Part shown: positions 49,270 to 58,600 of the stretch, one piece after another
Numbering within the stretch: position 1 is the first letter of the stretch
Layout: each line of letters begins with the position of its first letter
From: Litsea cubeba
Lineage: Eukaryota; Streptophyta; Magnoliopsida; Laurales; Lauraceae
Length of the DNA stretch: 64,000 bases
NCBI GenBank assembly: GCA_012931725.1
Contig: CM022946.1
Coordinates: 115,520,902-115,584,901, forward strand
Direction: 5' to 3'
Position numbers and translations under genes: made by a program
The notes under the pieces: generated by a model
Told to the model about the DNA's origin: nothing
Databases searched by the model: none
Seen by the model: the letters and a program-made list of their open reading frames with translations, nothing else

Positions 49270-49860
49270 AGCGCTTTTCACAAATTATCTTAAACAATAT
49301 TCTCTTCTCCCTTTGTTTATTACCTATTAATGCTATACTTAAGTGGTCCCCAAAATGCTCATTTATGATCCCATCTTTTATAGTTTTACCATACACCAAT
49401 CACATCATTCTTATTTCTGGTACACTCATTATGTGTATGCATTATTTTTTTATTGGCCAATATTATGCTCTATAAGTTATAGCTAATGTAATTGTTGTTT
49501 TATAAACTTTTTTTTTTAATCAACTTGTTGGTATGTGTAGAAAGCTCTTCATTAGTAAGTCTTCACTTTAACCATCCCGCTATTATCCATTGGTTGACAT
49601 CTTTTTTAATGTCTCCGTCGTTGATAGTTATTGATCCAATGTATTGGAATGAAATCTCTTTGTGGTATCTCTTGAGCTAAAATTTTGATAAAAGCTTCAA
49701 TTCTTTTTCCATTAAAATTGTAATTCATAATTTATCTCTTCATGCTACCTATTTTAGAATCTTTCGATTCTAAAGCCCCCTAAATCTCTATGGTTTTGTA
49801 CTCACATCATCTCTTGATTCATCTGTTAATATTGTATTATTTACATACAACAAACACTAA
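49270..49860 (-). pseudogene. Second RTE-type LINE relic, minus strand
   Basis: Parallels 38500-39770 in order: CTCAT.TATGATC, TTGGCCAATATTATGCTC, TAGTAAGTCTTCACTTTAA, CATCTCTTGATTCATCTGTTA. It therefore covers the same part of an RTE reverse transcriptase with large internal losses. Heavily mutated, no usable frame. Confidence 0.6.
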
Positions 49861-51345
49861 GGGTGTGTTTGGCATCATGTCATTTGGATGTTCCCATGTT
49901 CCCGCGAGATCAAGCTACGAGAAACATGTTTGGTTAGTGTAAATTATTGTTCCCAATTTTGGTCTCATGGGAAGGAATCCCAAGATCTTAACCCACTGGC
50001 ATAAGAAAGTTGGAACAAAAAATCTTTGTTTTTTTTACAAAATAATTTTCTGGCATAGTTGGTTTCTACTTATCTCTTATCTTTTACATTTTAAATAGGT
50101 CATTTAAAAAGATTTCAAATCATCTCACTTATACTAATGGTAGGCCCTATGTTCACAATCTCAACGAAGGTGGTCCCACTTTGTAATTCTTATAGGTGGG
50201 CCACATGGTCACAGTCACAAAAGGTGGACCCATATTATAATTCTTATAATGGTGGGGCCACATTATAAGGCCCCATGTTTTAATTTCTAAAGGTGGGTAT
50301 CACTTGTGATTTCTAAATGTGGGTCATGTATTTATAATCAATCAAAAGATTAGGGGTGTACAAAAAATCCGTCGATCTGGAAATTCGATCCGATCCGCGG
50401 ATTTTTATCCGATCCGAAGGTAAACGGATTGGTGATGGATTTAAAGTTTTGTAATTCGTTAGCAACGGATCGGTGGCGGATTTCACCTCAATCCGCGGAT
50501 TCAATCCGATCCGATCCGTTGGCATTAAATATAAAAAAAAAATATAAAGGGTCTAAATATAAATTAAGATGTCTAAATTTAAAATAAGAAAAAAATTTAA
50601 GGGGTCAAAATGTAAATTTTTATAACATATTTGATAATTTTCTTTTAAAATTAAATTGAATGGATTAATCTGATCCGATCCGGTCCGGCCGTCCACGGAT
50701 CGAATTTTAACAGCAACGGATTTCAAATCCGTCAATCCGTTGGTAACGGATTGGTGATGGATTTGGCCCAATCCGCACCAATCCGATCCGTGTACACCCC
50801 TATAAAAGATGGCCCCACGTTATAAATTCTATAAAGGTGGGCCCACATTGTAAATCCTATGAACGTGTCTCCATATTGTAATTTCTAAAGGTGGGCACCA
50901 TATTGTAATTTCTAAAGGTTGGTCATATGTCCACACTCACAAAAAAATGTGTCACGACTTTGTCATTCTTAATGTGGTTCACATGATCATGATCACAAAA
51001 GGTGGACCCATATTGTAAATCTTATGAATGTGGGTCCATATTCTAATTTCTAAATGTGTGTACGATGTTGTAATTTCTAAAGGTCGGTCCTATATTTACA
51101 TTCACAAAAAGGTGGCCCTACATTATAATTCTTATAAAGTGGGCCCATATCGTAAATCCTATAAATATGGGCACCGTGTTCTAATTTTTAAAGGTGGTAC
51201 AAAGTTATAATTTTACAGGTAGGTCCCATATACGACAATAATAAAGTGCTTCAAATAATAAAAGGTGGGTCCCACATTATAAATCCTATGATTCTCTTGC
51301 TTCTGTTATTTGGAGTAAAACTTTTATAATGTTACCAAACAAGTT
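49861..51345. repeat. GGTGGGCCC-type diverged tandem array, possibly inside a DNA element
   Basis: Many short units of about 30 bp built on AAAGGTGGGCCCAC..T.TAATT(C/T)(C/T)TA, with a longer-period marker (CACAAAAGGTGG preceded by CACATGGTCA-like words near 50210, 50935, 50990, 51105). The left edge GGGTGTGTTTGGCATC and right edge GTTACCAAACAAG could be ends of a class II element. A hAT-like element (50351-50802) interrupts the array. Confidence 0.55.
50351..50802. mobile_element. hAT-like non-autonomous element with GGATCGGAT-rich ends
   Basis: 452 bp. Perfect terminal inverted repeats TAGGGGTGTAC and GTACACCCCTA. The 8-bp flanks CAAAAGAT and TAAAAGAT match at 7 of 8. Both subterminal regions carry many AATCCGATCCG and GGATTGGTGATGGATTT words in opposite orientations. 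No coding capacity. Confidence 0.85.
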
Positions 51346-51419
51346 CTGAAAAACATATTCTCAACAGAATAATTTAATATAATGTTGTCAAACAAGATCC
51401 GGAGAGTATAGTCTCGGCA

Positions 51420-53209
51420 TGATGGCGATTTCCGCAAGTATACGGTTGTCTCAAGTAATATAGACTATGGAAGTCCGAATATCGTTCCCACAAGGATTGT
51501 TACAAGGAAACTAGCAATGATCAATGAAAAGGAGTATCAACTCAAATATAGCTAACAATGGAAACAAATATATATATATATATATATAACAAGGAAAATA
51601 AAAAAAATGCAAACTAAAAGAAAACAAGAACTAGATAACAAAAAGTTGTTAGTAAAAATAGAAAAAGTCAAGTGAGAACAAGCTAAGTAACAAGTTAGTA
51701 ACAAAGTTAATGACAAAAAAATAACAAGGTTGATACAAGAACAATGAAGAAATGTTAGATAGATCAAATGAATAAGTGTGTGAAAATAACAAGTGAAAGA
51801 TAGAAAATGAGTGGATAGAGAAAAAGAAATATGCTAAAGTAGTGTAAAATCAAATGTATAATTAATGGTGTGAATAGAGAAATGGAGTGTGAGAATCAAA
51901 ACAAGTGAATAAGTGTGTGAGAAAGTGAATAGAATCAAACTAAAGTAAATAAAACAAGAAACAAGCAATACTAATGGATGATCGAATCATCTAGAATCCA
52001 CTAAGTGACACTAATCCAACACTAATGCTCTTCTTTTTTTCCAAAAAAGATTACTCAAATCTAATTACAAATCAATGCTTAGATTTGGAAAATATAACTT
52101 TAAAAGCTCTAAGATAGAAATTAACAATCTAATAGCTAAGATTTTCTTCCCTTCATAAAAGAATAGATTCCTAATGACTATCTATCAAAAGTAAGCATAA
52201 ACCATCAAAAGATATTAACTCCTAAGCATGATTTATCAAACCTAAGCATAGATAGTAAAAAGAATGCTAATATAGAAACTAAGCATGGAAGGTTGCACAA
52301 TGCAATGAAGAAAAATCTACTCTAACATATTAAGAACATAAACAAGGGAATTAAAATAAAGAGCATAAGCAAAAGGAATAGGATCAACTTAGCTTCACCT
52401 AGAAGATCCAATCAAAGGGATTAGCCACCCATTGGAGAAGATAAAGCTTTCAATTCCATTCCAAATCTTTAATTTTTACAAGGCTTTCCTCACTTTCTCT
52501 CTACAATTGCTCTCAATTACATGAAAAGCTTAAGTAAAGAGGAAGGGGCTCTCCTTGCTTGTGTGTTTAATGCCTAGAGCTCCCTTCTTTATATAGAAAT
52601 ATTTGCCTTGCTCTCTTTTGATTTCTTTCCGATGTGGGACTAGACAAGAATGAAAATATGAACATATGAATGTCATTCTCGAGTTAGAAAATAGTTCCCA
52701 GATTGATGCGCGATTTTGACCCCCGAAACGTCCGAATTAGGAAAAATGTCGTGAAATATGATTTGTAGATCTTAGAACAAGATTTCCAATGCTTCTGAGA
52801 TCACCTCAATCGGACACCCGAGTAAAAAGATATGGTCAAAATACCAACCCAGGTCTTTCATTTTTCTTCTTATTGTTGGCCTAACTTTGTCATCTCTTCA
52901 TCCAATTGTCTTCCAAACTTATCCTTACTCTCTTTAACTCTTGAATCTCAACTTTAATCTTTAAATTAATCTTCAATTAACACCTACAAAGAGAAATTAA
53001 CATAATTGAGAGTATTTTTTAACATATTTTCTATGGAAGCCATTGGAACTCATATGCATACAAATGACCATCTATAATGGAAAGATATGAGCAAAGCATG
53101 ATGGGGAGGAAATTTATGATTTTTATGCTAAAAATATTATTTTGAGTTCTTTTATCTTTAAAAATTCATAAAATAATGCTATGAAAGTGTATCTTTTGTG
53201 AACTCATCA
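51420..53209 (-). repeat. 3' LTR of the Athila-type element
   Basis: About 1790 bp. On the minus strand it starts TGATGAGTTCAC right after the purine tract and ends GCCATCA. The TGATG/CATCA termini are inverted repeats. A TATA box TCTATATAAA lies at 52588-52597 (minus). The second LTR is outside the window, so the outer boundary rests on the terminal motif only. Confidence 0.6.
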
Positions 53210-53222
53210 CACCCCCAAACCT
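53210..53222 (-). other. Polypurine tract of the Athila-type element
   Basis: AGGTTTGGGGGTG on the minus strand, directly before the LTR start TGATGAG. The identical 13-mer occurs again at 62525-62537. Confidence 0.65.
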
Positions 53223-54023
53223 ACATTTTGCTAGTCCCGAGCAAAATAAAAGAAAACTAACTAAATGCAGAAAACGATAAAAAAAATCCTAACTCACTTT
53301 CGCAGGAATCGCGGCTGCACTTAGCTCGTGCAACAAGCCATTTAAACCCCTAAGTTTCCCTTAGTGGATGAGTTTTGTCTCATGAGGGTTTTCAGCGAAT
53401 AAATCCCACAAAATTCTTTTTATTTATATCCTCGGGTTTTTAGCAAGCTAATAAAAATGAGAGAAAGTTTTGAACACTATCCAATTGCTAAAAATCTTTC
53501 AATGATGCTCAAGTCCCGGACTAGTGTATTTGAGTGAGTTTAGCCAACACTTGTGCGGTTTTGGGTTCTGAGAAAACACAACTTTGATCACCTTCTAAAT
53601 CCATTCGTTTTGACTCAAGCCTCACAGTCATACTCTCGGAAATAAAATCGCTTAGATTTTCTGACTTATCACTCTATATGTGAGTATTGGCAAGGCAAAA
53701 GGACTAACATATCTTTTGAGAACAAAGAATTTTTAAAGAATTTATCTCATGGAAAAAACAACCATTTAACTGACGGTGAAAATGCTCACTCAACTTCTCA
53801 CTTGTTGAACATCCTAACTTTTCCTGAAATCCAATAGGTCTTTTATTGGTTGTAATGGGGTTAGGGGAAAGGGTTTGGTAAAAATATGGAAAATGAGGTT
53901 TTAGGATTTCTGAGAAGGTAAAGTCTTAAGTTTTCTTTGAAGGATTTTTCTTTGATTCCTCTTCACACTTTTTTTTTTTTTTTTTGTTCTTTGTTTTCTT
54001 GTCTTCCCATGAATTTCAACTTT

Positions 54024-54066
<43 letters not shown>

Positions 54067-54091
54067 AGAAGACTTTTTACTTGGATAGATC
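53223..54091 (-). other. Non-coding 3' region of the Athila-type element
   Basis: No coding frame. Contains T tracts of 17 (about 53970-53986) and about 40 bases (about 54027-54066); the second ends about 26 bp from the copia insertion site. Lysine-rich frames across these tracts are artefacts. Confidence 0.6.
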
Positions 54092-54740
54092 TGTTAGATC
54101 TCGTGATCACTGAGAGGGGGGGGGTGAATCAGTGATCTCTTTTAACCAGGTCCTTGCTAACAACAATTCAAATCAAACCACACAATTGACACCAGATTTT
54201 ACGTGGTTCACCAAAAGGCTACGTCCACGGTTCAATCCCGTCCGAACAACAATCCGGTACAGGTCTGAATCTTATTTAGTCGCACCGACGACAAAGAGCA
54301 CCAACCCTTAAATTCAGATAGCACCAACTATCTAGGAAGCACCGACTCCCTTAGGTTTCAGATAGCACCAACTATCTAGGAAGCTACAACTCCCTTTACA
54401 ATTTGTCTGCACCCACAGACAGGATCACCAAACCCCAAAACACCAAGCACCAACTTGATGATTACAGCAAAGAAGATAAAACTGATCTACAGCCCTTTCC
54501 CCTCTACAATTCTCTCTCTCTCAATCCCTTACAAATAGAAATCTAAAGCATAAAAGAGAGACTTATCTTATGAACGAAAATACCATCTTCATGAGGCTTC
54601 AAATTCGTCCACACTTGCTGTAGAAAGTTGCTCCACAACAGCAAGACACAAGCACCTTCTTCTCCAAGCACTCTTCTCTCCAAAACTCTCTCAAACTCTT
54701 CTTTCTTTGATGCTTATTATTGAAAACGAGATTAGGAGTG

Positions 54741-54750
54741 TTTATATAGG
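54741..54750 (-). promoter_or_regulatory. LTR TATA box
   Basis: CCTATATAAA on the minus strand; the equivalent in the 5' LTR is 61260-61269. It sets U3 at about 54750-55286 and R/U5 at 54092 to about 54715. Confidence 0.75.
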
Positions 54751-54879
54751 TTTTAGCAACCCCAAAGAGTGTCCAAAATAGGCTACAATTCGTTTAGAAA
54801 GAGTCCCAAACGAATTACCAAAAATTCCTAACTTTTAGCAAAAGACTTCTAATTCTGCAATACTTGCTGTCTGTGTGTT

Positions 54880-55091
54880 CTCGGTCGACATCATACTGTG
54901 CTCGGTCGACCGGGTGAACTGGGTGCCTGACGAACTTTCAAAAAGTTGTAAGTTGTCAAATTCTGAATCCGAGCTCGGTCGACATCCTGGAAGCCTCGGT
55001 CGACCGGATGACCTCTGTGTCAAAAATAACTGTAAGCTCTGATTTTGCACTTTCTTCATGCTCGGTCGACCTGCCAGGGAGCTCGGTCGAC
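54880..55091 (-). promoter_or_regulatory. Three 21-bp-spaced pairs of CTCGGTCGAC in U3
   Basis: Boxes start at 54880 and 54901, 54974 and 54995, 55061 and 55082 (plus-strand coordinates). Each pair is exactly 21 bp apart; pairs are 73 and 66 bp apart. The second box of each pair extends to CTCGGTCGACCGG, containing the palindrome CGGTCGACCG. They stand about 130-340 bp upstream of the TATA box, where LTR enhancers lie. The binding factor is unknown. Confidence 0.7.
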
Positions 55092-55286
55092 CGGGTACAC
55101 TGCACCAGGAAAAACTGATTTTCTTCACTGTTTTCCTTTTTCATTCTTCTTGAGCTCTATCACTTCCACTCTTTCAACACATGATTGAGACATAGTGTTG
55201 ACAATAATTCCAATACAATTTGATGCTTGAGACACCAAACACACCAATGCTTCAAGATTCAACTCAATGCATCTCAAATTCCAACA

Positions 55287-55300
55287 ATCTCCCCCTTTGG
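55287..55300 (-). other. Polypurine tract of the young copia element
   Basis: CCAAAGGGGGAGAT on the minus strand immediately before the 3' LTR. Confidence 0.88.
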
Positions 55301-55689
55301 AATTGTTGGCAACACTTGGAACTTCAACACAGACACTTGGAACATGTTGACATCATAGAGCCTTTTTAAAACAATAAACTCCCCTTGGAACATGATCTTC
55401 TCATTCACTATCTTGATACCAATTTTCATTCCAATCTTCCATCTTCCTCATGCTATCATATTTCCATCTTCTTAGCATAAGACTAACTTCAACATGCATA
55501 TAGTCTTTCCTTGCATAATCTTCTCAGCATAACTTGATACCAATCTCCAGATAACCTTCTCAAGATGACATGCATATCAATCTTTCCATGCATAATCTTC
55601 TCCCCCTTTGACAATAATTCCAAAGGGACCAATCTAGGAGCAAATAAGATATTCAACGAATTCATTGCTCCCCCTTTCTGGCACATCTC
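55301..55689 (-). other. 3' untranslated part of the young copia element
   Basis: About 390 bp between the pol stop and the purine tract. Too short for an env-like gene. Contains two imperfect copies of a CATGCATAT...TTTCC(T/A)TGCATAATCTTCTC unit (about 55494-55605). Confidence 0.7.
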
Positions 55690-58600
55690 CTAAGGTGTAG
55701 GAGAGTGAGTAACTCCTAATTTCTTTCGGAGATACTCGAAGACTTCCTTTGGCAAAGGTTTTGTGAAGATATCAGCCACTTGCTCAGTAGTAGGAACGTA
55801 TTCCAACTTTACCTCACCATCTGCAACTTTATCCTTGAGAAAGTGATAGCGGATTGCAACATGCTTAGTCCTTGAATGCTGAACTGGATTCTTGGAGATA
55901 TGAATTGCACTAGTGTTATCACAGAGGATCGGCGTAGGATCTGTTGTTGGAACTCCTAAATCAGAGAGCATTTGCCGCATCCATAACACTTGCGTACAAC
56001 AAGTTGCCGCTGCAATATATTCTGCTTCCGCTGTCGAAAGTGAGACGGAGTCTTGCTTCTTGCTGTGCCAAGCTACCAATCTATCACCAAGATAGAATGC
56101 ACCACCACTTGTACTCTTGCGATAATCTACGCAACCAGCCCAATCGGCGTCTGAGTATGCGACAAGAGTAAAGGATTTACCTTTAGGATACCATATTCCA
56201 AGCTCCATAGTACCTTTTAGATATCGAAATATCCTTTTCACTGCTGTAAGGTGCGTCTCAGTTGGTGATGCTTGAAATCGAGCCACCATACATACTGCTT
56301 GTAGAAGATCTGGTCTTGTAGCAGTCAAGTAAAGCAAGCTTCCTATCATAGAACGATAGGTGGTGTGATCAACGGACGAAGCCTTATCATCTTTGCTAAG
56401 TTTCGTGTTCGTTGTCATTGGCGTGCTCACGGGCTTGCTGTCTTCCATGTTAAAACGCTTCAGCATTTCCTTTATATATTTCATCTGAGATATAAAAATA
56501 CCATTTTTCAGCTGCTGAACTTGTAATCCTAGGAAGAACTTTAGCTCTCCAAGCATAGACATCTCAAATTCTTTCGTCATATCTTCAGCAAAAATCCTGC
56601 ACATAGTCTCATCATTGCCTCCAAATATTATGTCATCAACATAAACAATAACCACCAGCTGTTTGCTGGAATCAGATTTGACATACAGATTGCTATCAAC
56701 TAGTCCTTTTCCAAAACCAATCTTGCGAAGATAAAGATCCAGCCTTGCATACCATGCCCTTGGCGCCTGTTTCAGTCCATATAGAGCCTTCTTCAGCTTG
56801 CAAACTAAGTCTGAATTTTTGCTAATTAGAAAGCCATCAGGTTGCTCAATGTAGACCTCTTCTTCAAGTAAACCATTCAAGAAAGCTGACTTAACATCCA
56901 TCTGAAATACCTTGAAGGTTTTATAGGCAGCCAATGCAAGAAACATACGAATGGCTTCCAGACGAGCCACCGGTGCAAAGGTCTCTTCAAAATCTATGCC
57001 TTCAACTTGTGCATAGCCTTTACAAACCAACCTTGCCTTGTTTCGTATGACCTGACCATCTTCATTCAGCTTGTTCCGAAAGACCCATTTTGTACCAATC
57101 ACATTCTTATCAGTAGGTCTAGGGACTAGTTCCCATGTGGAGTTTTTCTCAATCTGCTCCAACTCCTCATGCATAGCTTTTAACCAGCTTTCATCTAGAC
57201 TAGCTTCAGCTACTGTCTTGGGCTCAATGGTGGACACAAGTGAGTAATTGCTAACTACACTTTGTCTAGTTTTTACACCGGCCTCAGGATCTCCAATGAT
57301 TTGATCCTTAGGGTGTTGCTCTACCCAAGTACTTTTCTTTCTAGGAGAAGTATCCTCTGAATCATCTTTTGCCTTTTCAGAATCAGGTTCAGCCACTTCA
57401 TCATCAATCTCACTCGAGTCCTCATACACTGGACTGTCATTATGAGTTACCTTCTTTGACTCATGGTTTTCATCAATTCTAACATCAGCACTTTCAATAA
57501 TTTTTCTGGTCCTTTTGTTAAGGCATCTGTAAGCTTTACTAGAGGATGAGTAACCCAGAAAAATACCTTCATCGGCTCTTTCTTCAAATTTGCCCGGATT
57601 TTGTTCGAGCCGCTTGATGTAACACTTGCTACCGAAGACTCTGAAGTGCTTGACTGTAGCTTTTCTTCCAAACCATAGCTCATAAGGTGTTTTATCTTCA
57701 TGTGGCCTGATCAAGCAACGATTCTGAATATAAACAGCCGTATGAATCGCCTCTTTCCAATACTTATCAGCCATCTTACTTTCAATCAGCATGGTGCGTG
57801 CCATTTCTTGCACAGTGCGGTTCTTGCGCTCAACAACTCCATTCTGCTGTGGAGTTCTAGGGGCTGAGTATTGTCTTTGGATGCCATGATGTTCACAATA
57901 CTTAGTGAATTCATCAGATGTGAATTCGCCTCCACGATCAGACCTTAGCGTCTTGATCTGCTTCCCTAGCATGTTTTCAACCTGTGCTTTAAACACTTTG
58001 AACCGATCAAGTGCTTGATGTTTATGCTTAAGAAATAATACCCATGTCATGCGAGTAAAATCATCAATGCAAAGCATAAAATACTTATCTCCATTGGTGC
58101 TTTGAGTCCGCATCGGTCCACAGAGATCAGTGTGTACCAGCTCAAGAGGTTTCTTCGTATGATGCTCCTTTGTCTTGAACATTACCCTCGTTTGCTTTCC
58201 CTTTTGACAAGAGTCACAAATGGGGTTTGAAGGCTTTTCAACTGTAGCCATACCTCTAACAGCCTTTGAATTGCAAATCTTTGACATGTTGCCAAAGTTT
58301 AGATGCCCAAGGCGTTTGTGCCACAACCAACTCTCTTCTGACCGACTCAATAAGCATGTCTTTTCAGCTCCATCTGACAAGGTGTAAAGATTTCCAGCTG
58401 TCCTTGACCCAGTAGCCACTGTTTTGCCGTTGCTACTCTTCTTGATAGCAAACCCATTCTTTGTAAAAACAATTTCGTGGCCCTTATCACAGATCTGGCT
58501 CACACTCAACAGATTGTGTCTCAATCCAGACACATATAAGACCTCTTCAGATCTGATCTTGTTTGCCATCAGCTGAACAACACCTTTTCCAACAATTTTG

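Larger units (their letters stand above)
54092..55286 (-). repeat. 3' LTR of the young copia element
   Basis: 1195 bp, TGTTAG...CCAACA. Contains the TATA box (minus CCTATATAAA, 54741-54750), six CTCGGTCGAC boxes upstream of it, and a direct repeat of CAGATAGCACCAACTATCTA (about 54318 and 54359) in the R/U5 part. Confidence 0.96.

Noticed and set aside
53901..54110. Lysine-rich open frame
   Set aside because: Produced by poly(T) tracts read on the other strand, inside non-coding retrotransposon DNA.
54880..55091. CTCGGTCGAC boxes as a coding repeat
   Set aside because: The frame across them is short, lies in U3 of an LTR, and spacings between pairs (73 and 66 bp) do not keep a reading frame.
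55301..55689. A possible env-like gene downstream of copia pol
   Set aside because: Only about 390 bp are available and the single short frame has no signal peptide or membrane segment.
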